Origin: a virus
Reading direction: 5' to 3' (one strand)
Virus record (IMG/VR): IMGVR_UViG_3300043395_004689
Location: 1-64,000 of that record
Length of the DNA: 64,000 nt
A program made the translations under genes and the position numbers. Positions 1 to 8,041 of the stretch are shown here, piece by piece (position 1 is the stretch's first letter; each line of letters opens with the position of its first letter). The notes beneath the pieces are model-generated. The model ran no database searches and was not told where the DNA came from. It saw only the letters and a program-made list of their open reading frames with translations.

Positions 1-1194
1 ATGGGTTGCGATCTAGGACATTGGAGTGTTAGAGGGCAAAAGTTTTATCAAAAACCTCAAGCCCTATTAAACGCCATTGAGCTCAATGAAAATCATGTGC
101 AGTACCACTACTATGACCAAGTATGGGAGTCTTTTGATCGCTCTTTGCTTGGCAAGCGATCTTTAGATGATATCTACAGGGAACGAGCACAACAGTTACG
201 AGATTCATATGATTACTTGATACTGTCCTACAGCGGTGGCTGGGACAGTAGAAATATCTTACAAACTTTTATTAAAAACAATATTAAACTTGACTGCATA
301 CATTTTAGATGGCCAATGAAATTTGTTGATAACAATTTCTACCCAATTTCTAGAAGTAAATCAAGTACAAACTTTCTTTGCGAATGGGATCTAGTTATCA
401 AGTTTGATCTAAACTGGTTGAGAAAAAACCACCCAGATATTAGAATTGAAATTGTTGACTGGACTGATATTCTTTTAGAAAATAGTACTTTCAAAGATAG
501 TCGGTTTGATGGCATCCAACAATTTTCTTTTATGTCAAATTTTGGACGCCAGCTTAGCCATAGCCTAGTTGAAAGAGAAATGGTTGACAAGGGACTAAAA
601 GTTGCCTGTATTTCGGGCGTGGATAAGCCAGTTGTTGAATTAGATGACAACAATAATTTTTATCTTTGCTTCGCTGATACAGCAACAACAGTTTGTCCTC
701 CTAGATTGTATAACCCGCATGGCAATGAGTACTTTTATTGGACGCCCGACATGCCTCTGGTTGCCTTTGAGCAGGCACATCAAGTACTAAAGCATCTTGA
801 ACTAAATCCACAAGATCAGAAAGTGTTTGGCCGCGACATTGATCCTGAAATAATAAAAGCTCTTGGTGGCGATGCACAACGGCGAAAGTACGAATTAATT
901 CATGCTAAATTCAATGATGAAAATAATCTTATTAAGAAAATTGTCTATTCTGAGTATGATCCAAATCTATTCCAAGCAGACAAGCCAATGCGTAGCTTAG
1001 ATAATTTCAAAGGCAACACCAAGGACTTTTTTCTAGAAACCAACAGCCAGGTCATGGAAGTTAAAAAGGTATGGCATGGTCAGTGGCAGTCCTGGTTAGG
1101 ACAATTTAAAAATAAATTTCAAAGCCCTCCAGGGTGGTTCAATCAGTGTAAAACTAAAAGATTTTATGTTGGGAAACTTAACACGCTGTCTTAA
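1..1194 (+). CDS. PP-loop ATPase (asparagine-synthase-like / ATP-pyrophosphatase fold)
   Basis: Predicted 397-residue protein; it begins exactly at the window edge with ATG, so a longer start upstream cannot be excluded. Residues 76-83 read SYSGGWDS, the PP-loop signature (SGGxDS) of N-type ATP pyrophosphatases such as asparagine synthase B, QueC and TilS, which adenylate a carboxyl or carbonyl group before amidation or thiolation. No N-terminal Cys2 glutamine-amidotransferase domain is seen, so it is not a complete asparagine synthetase. Substrate unknown. The end overlaps the next gene by 29 nt. Fold assignment rests on this one motif and its position after a hydrophobic strand (YLIL). Confidence 0.6.
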   Translation: MGCDLGHWSVRGQKFYQKPQALLNAIELNENHVQYHYYDQVWESFDRSLLGKRSLDDIYRERAQQLRDSYDYLILSYSGGWDSRNILQTFIKNNIKLDCIHFRWPMKFVDNNFYPISRSKSSTNFLCEWDLVIKFDLNWLRKNHPDIRIEIVDWTDILLENSTFKDSRFDGIQQFSFMSNFGRQLSHSLVEREMVDKGLKVACISGVDKPVVELDDNNNFYLCFADTATTVCPPRLYNPHGNEYFYWTPDMPLVAFEQAHQVLKHLELNPQDQKVFGRDIDPEIIKALGGDAQRRKYELIHAKFNDENNLIKKIVYSEYDPNLFQADKPMRSLDNFKGNTKDFFLETNSQVMEVKKVWHGQWQSWLGQFKNKFQSPPGWFNQCKTKRFYVGKLNTLS

Positions 1195-2071
1195 AATTTG
1201 TTTATTAGTAATAACAACATTTTCAAGCAACATTGGGCTGGCACAAACCCAGCCCAATAAAAAACCCAAAGCACCCACCGCAGAACCTGCTCGTGCGGTG
1301 CTGCTGATTGACCGCAAAAATAATACGATAAGACAAAACATCAACGCTTATCAACCCATGCCCATTGCCAGCATTACCAAGGTAATGACGGCTTATGTGG
1401 TGTTAGACAGCAATGTTTCTTTAGATGAAATGTTGCCAGTGGTGGCACAAAAGCTTGAAACCAGTAGAACTTTAAAGGCAGGAACCAAGGTTTCAAGGCT
1501 GGATCTAGTGCGCCTTTCACTGGTTGCCAGTGACAACCTAGCAGCCAAACTGCTAGCAGTTCATCATCCTGGTGGATACGATTCGTTCATTGAAAAAATG
1601 AATCATACTGCGTCTCGTCTGGGGATGATAAACACAAACTTTATCGAGCCCACTGGATTGTTACAGAACACCAGCACAGCCTGGGACCTACACCTCTTAA
1701 ACAAGGCTGCGACCAAATACAGTATATTCAGAGAAGCTGCCATGAGCAAAACTCTGGAAGCTGAATCTTTAAACAAGCGAGGTATTTGGCAAAGAGCAAT
1801 AGTTCGCAATACCAGTGCCTTTGCTGGAGATTATGATATCAAGGTCAGCAAGACTGGCTTCACTAATCCGGCAGGATGGTGCATTACCATGATGATTGAA
1901 CATCAAGATCACATCTTTGATCTTGTAGTGCTTGGTAGCCCCTCAAAGAAAACACGCAATGATCTAGTGTCTGACTATCTTAAAGATTATATGAATTTTA
2001 TTACCAGAAATTCTGTAATACAAAAAATTAATCTTATTGACACTGATACCGGCTTTGAAAGTGCTCCATAA
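1166..2071 (+). CDS. Secreted D-Ala-D-Ala carboxypeptidase/endopeptidase (peptidase S11)
   Basis: 301 residues with all three penicillin-binding-fold motifs in order: SITK at 69-72 (nucleophile Ser69, Lys72), SDN at 122-124 and KTG at 229-231. A basic then hydrophobic N-terminus ending near GLAQ (about residue 27) looks like a cleavable signal peptide, so it should act in the periplasm on peptidoglycan stem peptides. Length fits the short PbpG/DacA-type S11 enzymes lacking the C-terminal amphipathic anchor. It starts inside the preceding PP-loop gene and overlaps the convergent gene on the minus strand by 38 nt. In a phage it may remodel the wall during infection or assist lysis; that role is inference. 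Confidence 0.85.
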   Translation: MLGNLTRCLKICLLVITTFSSNIGLAQTQPNKKPKAPTAEPARAVLLIDRKNNTIRQNINAYQPMPIASITKVMTAYVVLDSNVSLDEMLPVVAQKLETSRTLKAGTKVSRLDLVRLSLVASDNLAAKLLAVHHPGGYDSFIEKMNHTASRLGMINTNFIEPTGLLQNTSTAWDLHLLNKAATKYSIFREAAMSKTLEAESLNKRGIWQRAIVRNTSAFAGDYDIKVSKTGFTNPAGWCITMMIEHQDHIFDLVVLGSPSKKTRNDLVSDYLKDYMNFITRNSVIQKINLIDTDTGFESAP

Positions 2072-2714
2072 CTGACCAGGGTTCTAAGAAACGCAGGCTC
2101 ATGATTATTCTAGGTGCAGTACCTGTCCAGTTAATAGAGTGCAACATGTCGGTTCGCACAAAACTGGCCCATTGGTTGATCTTGGTCAGTTGATTATTTT
2201 TATAAGCAGGCTCTCCCAGCAGACTCCATCGTTCTGCTATGGTTTTTCCTTTGGCCTGTAGTCGCTTGCGAGATTCGCCTCGGGGGTTAACAAATTCTTC
2301 TACCACCAGTGCTGGATGATCTGTGCCAATCACATTCCACCAAGACATTTCTTCGTCTTCGCTACCTTGTATTAGGATATTAAACCTAATAGGAACTAGA
2401 CCATCCACATCCTGATAAGTGTCAATGTGAGGGTTTCCTCTGCGGTCGGGTTTGGGAGCAGGTAGTTGTTTGTAGAGAAACCACTGTATTGCTGGCCTTT
2501 GCATGTTTGCCACCGGAGTAGTAGCAAGTCCATACATGATTTCTCGAAATGCTGTAGATCCATACCAGTCTATGTCGCCGATGGTATCTGTAACAAGGGC
2601 AGATGGCAGCGGAGCATTTTTTTGAAAATTTTCAAAGGTTGGCTGAATTTTAGATCTAATCCAGTCCATGCTGTCTGCGCTAATGCTAAAGGGTATGGTT
2701 AGATAAGGTAGCAT
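2034..2714 (-). CDS. 2OG-Fe(II) oxygenase-like protein
   Basis: 226 residues. A double-stranded beta-helix pattern is visible: HID at 96-98, the distal His192 in LHSINW, and Arg202 ten residues later (PRIIMSLRF), the usual Fe(II) ligands and 2-oxoglutarate-binding Arg of phage hydroxylases. One of eight such predicted oxygenases in the window. Convergent with the S11 peptidase, overlapping by 38 nt. Substrate unknown; a prolyl/aspartyl-hydroxylase-like role on protein is plausible but not shown. Confidence 0.6.
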   Translation of the reverse strand: MLPYLTIPFSISADSMDWIRSKIQPTFENFQKNAPLPSALVTDTIGDIDWYGSTAFREIMYGLATTPVANMQRPAIQWFLYKQLPAPKPDRRGNPHIDTYQDVDGLVPIRFNILIQGSEDEEMSWWNVIGTDHPALVVEEFVNPRGESRKRLQAKGKTIAERWSLLGEPAYKNNQLTKINQWASFVRTDMLHSINWTGTAPRIIMSLRFLEPWSVMEHFQSRYQCQ

Positions 2715-2737
2715 TCGTTACTTAGCAGCAGATAGGG

Positions 2738-2771
2738 ATACAGGTTAGCAAAGAGCTAACCTGTATTTTTT
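2738..2771 (+). terminator. Intrinsic terminator, plus strand
   Basis: A perfect 12-bp stem (ATACAGGTTAGC at 2738-2749 with GCTAACCTGTAT at 2755-2766) with loop AAAGA is followed by TTTTT on the plus strand. The U-run faces rightward, although the flanking genes are on the minus strand, so it would stop plus-strand read-through from 1166-2071. It may also fold on the minus strand but lacks a U-run there. Confidence 0.75.
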
Positions 2772-2782
2772 GTAGGCAAATA

Positions 2783-3061
2783 TTAGTCTAAACGAGTAAC
2801 AACAGATGAAATGCCATTGGCATCGTTATAAGACTTAGCAACTGCTAGCTGAGCAACTCTTTCTGGGTCGGCAACAAAAGCATCCGCTGCGGCAGCGTTT
2901 GCAAAAACTAGCTCAATAGTAGCCTGTAAGCGATTTTCGCTGACTGTTCTACTGCGAGTGTACGAATGTCTTGACTTAATCGACGCTGTATACGATTCTG
3001 GATATGTATAGAATGGTACATCAACAGACGGTCTAGTTTGGACAAATTTTAATGTGGTCAT
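2783..3061 (-). CDS. Hypothetical protein, 92 aa
   Basis: Not recognised. The start ATG (complement of 3059-3061) has an upstream AAAGGAAA ribosome-binding site. The N-terminal half is rich in Tyr, Ser and Arg, and the middle is Ala-rich (FANAAAADAFVADPE), with no signal peptide or membrane segment. A lone minus-strand gene between a rightward terminator and a rightward promoter; likely its own transcript. Confidence 0.6.
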   Translation of the reverse strand: MTTLKFVQTRPSVDVPFYTYPESYTASIKSRHSYTRSRTVSENRLQATIELVFANAAAADAFVADPERVAQLAVAKSYNDANGISSVVTRLD

Positions 3062-3162
3062 TTTTGATTTCCTTTGTAAAGAAATACTGGTTTCTTCTAT
3101 GCATATTTAGCATTTTGTACGAACCGGTACCTTCTTTGGCTATTTACCTTAGGTAAAAATCA

Positions 3163-3191
3163 TTGACAATCCTACTAAATAATTATATACT
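3163..3191 (+). promoter_or_regulatory. Sigma70-type promoter
   Basis: TTGACA at 3163-3168, 17-nt spacer, TATACT at 3186-3191. It drives the run of genes starting at 3216. An imperfect palindrome TTTACCTTAGGTAAA lies just upstream (about 3143-3157) and could be an operator. Confidence 0.85.
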
Positions 3192-3215
3192 AACATTACT
3201 TCAAAAGGATACCCA

Positions 3216-3461
3216 ATGATAGTACACATTGATGTTGGCGTAAAAAAAGAAAACGGCAAATGGATTGGTCGTTGGAAATCTACTAATTGTGCCGGGGATA
3301 ATTTTAACTGCACAGACTGCACAGATTATCCCAGTGAAATTCTAGCAAATCGTCGAGAAGAGCTAGAGCGCAAGTTAGACAAGGCCCTGCGCTTGGCTTT
3401 CCCCAAAGCCAGTTACATTATTCAACATCGAGATAACATGGAAGAGTGGACCCATGCGTAA
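3216..3461 (+). CDS. Hypothetical protein, 81 aa
   Basis: Not recognised. First gene after the 3163 promoter, with AAAAGGA upstream of the ATG. A beta-rich N-terminus carries NCAGDNFNCTDCTD, three Cys in short spacing, followed by a helical charged C-terminal half. Overlaps the next gene by 8 nt, so probably co-translated. Confidence 0.65.
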   Translation: MIVHIDVGVKKENGKWIGRWKSTNCAGDNFNCTDCTDYPSEILANRREELERKLDKALRLAFPKASYIIQHRDNMEEWTHA

Positions 3462-3699
3462 TTTAGGTGCAGAACAACGATTTGCAGATCGTTTGTTTAT
3501 GATAGGCGGAGCATTGTTCTTGCTGGGTTTAATGGCATTGGCCATTGGTACAGAAATGCTGGTACTAAGTTATTTTTCCGTAGATCCTACTATGTTTTGG
3601 ATTTGGCAAGGAACCTGGGCAGTGGTAACTGCCGTGGTAGTTAGCATGGTTGCCAAAATGATTAAATCAAATACTGCGACAAAGAATGGCGATAGCTAG
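3454..3699 (+). CDS. Small membrane protein, 81 aa
   Basis: Two predicted transmembrane helices (about residues 15-38 and 50-70) with a short hydrophilic N-terminus and a basic C-terminus. No family recognised. Overlaps both neighbours (8 and 14 nt), placing it firmly in this operon. Confidence 0.65.
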   Translation: MRNLGAEQRFADRLFMIGGALFLLGLMALAIGTEMLVLSYFSVDPTMFWIWQGTWAVVTAVVVSMVAKMIKSNTATKNGDS

Positions 3700-4009
3700 T
3701 AATCCTCACGAACCATGGTTTGCCAATGAAGAGAAAAGTCTTTATTGGCTACCTATTAAAAAGTTTGACTACGCTGATGATATCAGTGGTCACGAATATA
3801 TTCAATTGCAAACCGAAATCCGTGAGTTCGCTGCCAACATCAGGGCCCAATTGGTTGAACACGATATTGCTGTTGCAAATGTTGCAACACAACAGCATTT
3901 GGATTACCGGGCACTTGGAAGCAGAGTTGCAGTGGCCGTTGGGTTCAAAACCAAAGAAGAATTGGTATTGGCTAAGCTTATACTCAATCGATGCGACGAA
4001 TTAGACTAG
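3686..4009 (+). CDS. Hypothetical protein, 107 aa
   Basis: Not recognised. Acidic and aromatic N-terminus (EPWFANEEKSLYWLP), then an alpha/beta-looking remainder. Overlaps the gene before (14 nt) and after (19 nt), which supports this frame over the alternative reading frame at 3720-4004. Confidence 0.55.
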   Translation: MAIASNPHEPWFANEEKSLYWLPIKKFDYADDISGHEYIQLQTEIREFAANIRAQLVEHDIAVANVATQQHLDYRALGSRVAVAVGFKTKEELVLAKLILNRCDELD

Positions 4010-4254
4010 CAAATTTGTCGCTGGGTGACCCAGATGATGTGGAAATATATGCAGCCGCGGCAGTATGGGAATGGACTCAGCTACCAGACGGTAAAAGGGT
4101 AGTAGAGCAGTTTGGCATTACCACAGATCAAATGTATTGGACTAGAGGACCTATACGACAGGACTCGTATACCATTACTGTAGATATTTGGACCGATGTT
4201 GACAAAGAAACTGAAATGTTGTTGAAGTTGTCCGGATTGTTACCAATCAAGTAA
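3991..4254 (+). CDS. Hypothetical protein, 87 aa
   Basis: Not recognised. Overlaps the end of the previous gene by 19 nt. Sequence resembles a small globular alpha/beta protein (AAAVWEWTQLPDGKRV, then TITVDIWTDVDKET), no signal peptide or membrane segment. Last gene of the 3216-4254 run. Confidence 0.6.
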   Translation: MRRIRLANLSLGDPDDVEIYAAAAVWEWTQLPDGKRVVEQFGITTDQMYWTRGPIRQDSYTITVDIWTDVDKETEMLLKLSGLLPIK

Positions 4255-4340
4255 ACAAATACTTGGGGTTGTGCGTTATATAAATGTAGTAGGACAACAA
4301 TGTCTTAATTACAATGTTTCTAAACCCTTAAGGAGATAAT

Positions 4341-4586
4341 ATGAAACTCGTAGCAACTTTAATCGCCGGCTTGTTTGCCGCTGGTACAGCTTTTGCTCAG
4401 GCCCCTGCCGCCCCTGCCGCCCCTGCTGCACCTGCCAAGGCTGAAGCAAAGAAAGAAGAAAAGAAGGCTGATGCCAAGCCTGCTGATAAAGCAGCCAAGC
4501 CAGCTGAGAAAAAGGCCGAGCCTGCTAAAAGCGATGCAGCCAAGCCAGCTGCCAAGGATCAAAAAGCCGAAGCTCCTAAGAAGTAA
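4341..4586 (+). CDS. Secreted Ala/Pro/Lys-rich low-complexity protein
   Basis: 81 residues. A clear signal peptide (MKLVATLIAGLFAAGTAFAQ) is followed by APAAPAAPA repeats and then alternating Lys, Ala, Pro and Glu to the end. AAGGAGATAAT precedes the ATG. Similar Ala/Lys-rich exported proteins are common in Gram-negative bacteria and rare in phages; function unknown. The mature chain is highly positively charged and probably disordered. Confidence 0.75.
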   Translation: MKLVATLIAGLFAAGTAFAQAPAAPAAPAAPAKAEAKKEEKKADAKPADKAAKPAEKKAEPAKSDAAKPAAKDQKAEAPKK

Positions 4587-4602
4587 TCCACTAAGATTAT
4601 CA

Positions 4603-4797
4603 CTGATAAGATCGGGTACTTTAGAACCATCAGAAATTTTATTTGATGATGAAGATGTTATTGTCCGTTCAAGATGGAAACAAGAAATTGTTATACTTGA
4701 TGAGGACGGTGAACCTGATCTTAGTGATGAAATTAAATGGAAACTGTTCTTAGCCCGTACAGCGGCTATGTTGCGGTATCGGGCAAAATGGGGCTAG
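4603..4797 (+). CDS. Small acidic protein, start uncertain
   Basis: The open frame after the preceding stop codes for a sensible acidic protein (ILFDDEDVIVRSRWKQ, then EDGEPDLSDEIKWKLFLART) ending RAKWG. No ATG is available in frame; CTG at 4603 or another non-ATG codon must start it, so the listed start is a guess. The stop codon lies inside the terminator stem at 4790-4806. Not recognised. Confidence 0.45.
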   Translation: MIRSGTLEPSEILFDDEDVIVRSRWKQEIVILDEDGEPDLSDEIKWKLFLARTAAMLRYRAKWG

Positions 4798-4814
4798 TCT
4801 AGCCCCATTTTTCT
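4790..4814 (+). terminator. Intrinsic terminator overlapping a stop codon
   Basis: GGGGCTA (4790-4796) and TAGCCCC (4800-4806) form a 7-bp stem with a 3-nt loop, followed by ATTTTTCTT. The stop codon TAG at 4795-4797 sits in the stem, so a terminating ribosome would melt it. Confidence 0.8.
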
Positions 4815-4867
4815 TATACAAATTTAACTAAATAAGAGCAGTTACCTATTATAAAGGAGGTGATACT

Positions 4868-4987
4868 ATGTTAGAAACATTATTTTGGTTGGCTTTGGGC
4901 GCATTTATTGGTTGGAATTTTCCTCAGCCACAGTTTGCAAAAAACATTCAGGCCAGGGTAGTAGGACTTTTTAAAGGCAAGGAGTAA
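4868..4987 (+). CDS. Small membrane protein, 39 aa
   Basis: ATG at 4868 preceded by a very strong site AAAGGAGG (4853-4860). The product has one hydrophobic segment (FWLALGAFIGWNF) and a basic tail ending in FKGKE. It ends 3 nt before iscU. TAAATA at 4829-4834 resembles the late-promoter-like boxes seen elsewhere. Function unknown. Confidence 0.65.
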   Translation: MLETLFWLALGAFIGWNFPQPQFAKNIQARVVGLFKGKE

Positions 4988-4990
4988 TGT

Positions 4991-5371
4991 ATGGCCTATA
5001 GTGACAAAGTAGTAGACCATTATGAAAACCCCAGAAACGTTGGTAGTTTTGATAAGTCCGCTAGCGATATTGGTACTGGCATGGTTGGTGCACCTGCTTG
5101 CGGCGATGTTATGAAACTACAGATAAAAGTAGAAGATGGGATTATAACCGATGCAAAATTTAAAACATATGGTTGTGGATCAGCAATTGCAAGCTCAAGC
5201 CTTGTTACAGAATGGGTCAAAGGCAAAACACTCGACGAAGCCAGTTCAATCAAAAACTCAGCCATCGCAGAAGAACTAGCCCTACCACCAGTTAAGATCC
5301 ACTGTTCAATTTTAGCTGAAGACGCCATCAAAGCGGCAGTAGAAGATTACAGAAAGAAACACGGAGCATAA
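4991..5371 (+). CDS. iscU: IscU-type Fe-S cluster assembly scaffold
   Basis: 126 residues, full family length. The three cluster-ligand cysteines are present: Cys37 in GAPACGDV (with the following Asp39), Cys62 in YGCGSAIA and Cys105 in KIHCS. The HscA-recognition motif LPPVK is intact at 98-102. IscU receives sulfur from IscS and builds [2Fe-2S] clusters for transfer to carriers. IscA follows 3 nt downstream, as in bacterial isc operons, but IscS, HscA/B and ferredoxin are absent here, so host partners must be used. A natural link is to the five radical SAM (4Fe-4S) proteins in this window. Confidence 0.95.
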   Translation: MAYSDKVVDHYENPRNVGSFDKSASDIGTGMVGAPACGDVMKLQIKVEDGIITDAKFKTYGCGSAIASSSLVTEWVKGKTLDEASSIKNSAIAEELALPPVKIHCSILAEDAIKAAVEDYRKKHGA

Positions 5372-5374
5372 CAG

Positions 5375-5695
5375 ATGATATCGTTGACTGAGACGGCCCA
5401 AGTTAAAGTCAAGACTATGTTGGACCAACGCGGTCATGGCGTTGGCATCAGGATTGGTGTTAAAACTACAGGTTGCTCTGGGCTAGCTTATGTGCTAGAA
5501 TATGTAGACAGGGTGGAAGAACACGATCAAATTTTTGAATTCGACGGAGTCAAAGTGGTAGTTGATCCAAAAAGCAATGCCTATCTCAACGGCATGCAAA
5601 TTGATTATGTACGCAAGGGACTCAATGCAGGGTTTGAATTTCAAAACCCAAATGAAAGAGATCGCTGTGGATGCGGCGAGAGCTTTAGAGTATAA
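5375..5695 (+). CDS. iscA: IscA-type A-type Fe-S carrier
   Basis: 106 residues. The conserved cysteines are Cys34 (TTGCSGLAY) and the pair Cys98/Cys100 in CGCGESF at the C-terminus. A-type carriers pass Fe-S clusters from the IscU scaffold to apo-enzymes. It starts 3 nt after iscU, so the pair is co-transcribed. IscA, ErpA and SufA cannot be separated by eye; the operon context favours IscA. Confidence 0.93.
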   Translation: MISLTETAQVKVKTMLDQRGHGVGIRIGVKTTGCSGLAYVLEYVDRVEEHDQIFEFDGVKVVVDPKSNAYLNGMQIDYVRKGLNAGFEFQNPNERDRCGCGESFRV

Positions 5696-5705
5696 GGAGC
5701 TCACT

Positions 5706-6035
5706 ATGAAAAAGTTTGTATTAGCTATTGTTATTGGAATGAGCATGATTGGTTCGGCTGTGGCCAACGATAGACATTATCGGCCACATCACAGACCTCA
5801 TGTGCAACACCATCATCATCATGGACACCATGGTAATCATAGATGGGTAGCACCACTGATCATTGGCGGAGCCATTGGCTACGGTGTCACACGATACTAC
5901 AGTCCACCTCCAGTGTACTATCCCAATGCGCCAGTGATCGTGCATAATCCCCCAATGCCAGCCCCACAATGCACTCGTTATATCTATCAAGACTCTTACG
6001 GTAATACAATCAGGGAAGAAACTCGTTGCGAATAA
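5706..6035 (+). CDS. Exported His-rich protein
   Basis: 109 residues from ATG 5706 (AAGGAGCTC upstream). A signal peptide (MKKFVLAIVIGMSMIGSAVA) is followed by a His-rich tract (residues about 24-46 with more than a dozen His), a glycine-rich hydrophobic stretch (LIIGGAIGYGV) and a Tyr/Pro-rich tail with two Cys. The His tract suggests metal binding (Ni, Cu, Zn or Fe) in the periplasm. Directly downstream of iscA, so an iron connection is possible but unproven. Confidence 0.7.
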   Translation: MKKFVLAIVIGMSMIGSAVANDRHYRPHHRPHVQHHHHHGHHGNHRWVAPLIIGGAIGYGVTRYYSPPPVYYPNAPVIVHNPPMPAPQCTRYIYQDSYGNTIREETRCE

Positions 6036-6061
6036 GTTCAAAATCAGCTAAAATCGTTGAC

Positions 6062-6316
6062 ATGCACATTAACGAAATCACTGAGATTAACCAAATTCTA
6101 AAACACCTAGACCAAGCTGACCACGATAATTTTTGTTATGCATGGTACCAGGGTCTAGATCCATACAAAGAAAATCCTGATGCATTATTGCTTATGGCAA
6201 ACGCGGTGCTGACACATTTTGAAGTGCCGCTGTATGCCACTGGCATAGGTTGGGATCCGTACACAGAATGCTTTGTTTGGAAGTTTGGTAAAAACACCAG
6301 TCCCAGCTACCCATAA
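6062..6316 (+). CDS. Hypothetical protein, 84 aa
   Basis: Not recognised. ATG 6062 chosen over an in-frame TTG at 6026 that would overlap the previous gene. Acidic N-terminal helix, then an aromatic-rich segment ([16 protein letters not shown]). No clear ribosome-binding site. Confidence 0.55.
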   Translation: MHINEITEINQILKHLDQADHDNFCYAWYQGLDPYKENPDALLLMANAVLTHFEVPLYATGIGWDPYTECFVWKFGKNTSPSYP

Positions 6317-6342
6317 TTAGAAACAACAGTAAAGGAAAATCT

Positions 6343-6933
6343 ATGAGTCTAGTTCCAATGGTCATTGAGAAGACCAGCACCGGCGAGCGAGCATTTGATA
6401 TCTATAGTCGTTTGCTCAAAGAGCGCATTGTCATGCTGGAAGGCGAAGTGCATGACCAAATGGCCAACTTGATTGTGGCCCAGCTTCTTTATCTTGAGGC
6501 TGAAAATTCAACTCAACCCATTACACTTTTTATCAACAGCCCTGGTGGTAGTGTCACTGCTGGTATGGCCATCTACGATACCATGCAGTTTGTGCGGTGT
6601 CCAGTGTCAACCTATGTTATGGGTCAAGCCTGTTCAATGGGCAGTTTACTGGCACAAGCCGGCGCCGCCGGTCAGCGGTTTATTCTGCCCAGTGCTCGTC
6701 ACATGATTCACCAGCCTTCGGGTGGTGCTCGTGGTCAAGCCACAGACATGGAAATTCAAGTACGCGAAATCCTTGAAATGAAGCGCAATCTTACCAACAT
6801 CTATGTCAAGCATAACAGTCGTGGCAAAAGCTATGACGAGTTTGCTCGAGACATGGAGCGTGATAATTTTATGAGTGCTCAACAGGCTGTGGATTATGGC
6901 CTTGCTGACAGCATTGTTAGCAAACGAGCGTAA
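6343..6933 (+). CDS. clpP: ClpP ATP-dependent protease proteolytic subunit
   Basis: 196 residues, typical length. Catalytic triad visible: Ser98 in GQACSMGS, His123 in MIHQP and Asp174 in ERDNF (the spacing from His to Asp is two residues longer than in E. coli). The SPGGS oxyanion-hole motif is at 66-70. ClpP forms a tetradecameric serine peptidase fed by ClpX or ClpA. Phage ClpX and ClpS are encoded at 42283-43509 and 44381-44692, so a phage-coded ClpXP is possible. AAAGGAAAA precedes ATG and a terminator follows. Confidence 0.95.
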   Translation: MSLVPMVIEKTSTGERAFDIYSRLLKERIVMLEGEVHDQMANLIVAQLLYLEAENSTQPITLFINSPGGSVTAGMAIYDTMQFVRCPVSTYVMGQACSMGSLLAQAGAAGQRFILPSARHMIHQPSGGARGQATDMEIQVREILEMKRNLTNIYVKHNSRGKSYDEFARDMERDNFMSAQQAVDYGLADSIVSKRA

Positions 6934-6957
6934 GAATTTCAAATTACCAGCAACAAA

Positions 6958-6981
6958 TGCGAGGTCAGCCCTCGCATTTTT
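6958..6981 (+). terminator. Intrinsic terminator after clpP
   Basis: TGCGAGG (6958-6964) pairs with CCTCGCA (6970-6976) around a 5-nt loop and is followed by TTTTT. It separates clpP from the radical SAM genes. Confidence 0.85.
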
Positions 6982-7029
6982 ATGACCATTGGCTTATGCT
7001 AAGTAAGCAAATGAAACAGCAAGCGGTCA

Positions 7030-8040
7030 ATGAAAAAGCTAACACTAATTAAACAGCGCGAACAGGTATTGCAACTAACTTGGTTCATAAACAATATTTG
7101 TACCAATCATTGCGACTATTGTCCTCCTATATTACACAATGGTGCTAACCATAACTACGACTGGACTCATGCTCGTAGCTTTTTAACCAGACTAATAGAT
7201 CGTCATAAAAAGATAAATTGCCTTTTACTTGGCGGTGAGCCAACAGTAAGCCCATTTTTAAATGAAGCAATTGACATGTTGCATTCGCGTGGGCATACAA
7301 TTTCATTGACCAGTAACGGAGTTCGCTCAGTTGAGTATTGGAAAGACATTGCTCCTAAAGTAAATAGTGTAGCTTTCAGTTATCATCCCGGCTATGGCAT
7401 TGAAGATTTTTTTGAGAAAATTGAAGCCATTGGCAAGCATACTCAAATTGGAGTTCGAGTCATGTTTGATTCTAGGCACTGGGACAAGGCTCTGGCATTT
7501 TATAATCAGTGCATAACGATACCATACCTTCGTGTTGATGCAGTTAGAATACTTTCAGAAATTGCAGGCGGTCATACAATTGGATCCGACTACACAGCCG
7601 AACAGCTAGAGTGGTTAAGTATCACTACAAAAAAAGAAATTGCACCTCAACAACATGCTGTTCTAAAAAAGCAAAATCCGCAGTGGAAATTGTTGTACAT
7701 AGGGTCTACTTTTCATTACGACGATGGATCTACTGACCAATACGGTGATGCTAATCATTTAATTTCGTCGGAGAAAAGTTTTTTTAACGGATGGGCTTGT
7801 AGCATTGGAGTAGAGAGTTTGTATATCAACTGGGATGGTCGTGTTAGAAAAGGCAACTGTAGACAAGGACCTGATCTATTTCATCTCAATGATCATGCTA
7901 ACCATTCTTTACCAACTGAAGGTGAAATTTGTACAATGGGCAGATGTATATGCCCAACAGATGTTTTAGTAACAAAATTTCCAGTAGCACAAAAAAGTAT
8001 CATTCAGCCGACGCCGGTGATTCAATTGGTACCACAATAA
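7030..8040 (+). CDS. Radical SAM protein with C-terminal auxiliary-cluster Cys
   Basis: 336 residues. The radical SAM cluster motif CxxxCxxC is Cys24-Cys28-Cys31 (CTNHCDYC) and the SAM-contact motif GGEP is at 68-71. Five more Cys near the C-terminus (257, 277, 301, 306, 308) resemble a SPASM/Twitch auxiliary Fe-S domain, typical of enzymes that modify peptides or proteins. It is followed 1 nt later by a second radical SAM gene and then a family A partner. Substrate unknown. Confidence 0.88.
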   Translation: MKKLTLIKQREQVLQLTWFINNICTNHCDYCPPILHNGANHNYDWTHARSFLTRLIDRHKKINCLLLGGEPTVSPFLNEAIDMLHSRGHTISLTSNGVRSVEYWKDIAPKVNSVAFSYHPGYGIEDFFEKIEAIGKHTQIGVRVMFDSRHWDKALAFYNQCITIPYLRVDAVRILSEIAGGHTIGSDYTAEQLEWLSITTKKEIAPQQHAVLKKQNPQWKLLYIGSTFHYDDGSTDQYGDANHLISSEKSFFNGWACSIGVESLYINWDGRVRKGNCRQGPDLFHLNDHANHSLPTEGEICTMGRCICPTDVLVTKFPVAQKSIIQPTPVIQLVPQ

Positions 8041-8041
8041 T

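Noticed and set aside
3720-4004. Alternative 94-residue frame inside 3686-4009
   Set aside because: The 3686 frame overlaps both neighbours neatly and has a more protein-like composition.
4375-4797. One 140-residue protein spanning the Ala/Pro/Lys gene in another frame
   Set aside because: Its first half is the shifted frame of a signal-peptide gene and gives a Leu/Pro/Lys string typical of a shadow; only the part after 4600 looks real.
5562-5705. N-terminal extension of the His-rich exported protein
   Set aside because: It overlaps iscA in another frame, while ATG 5706 has AAGGAG upstream and starts a clear signal peptide.
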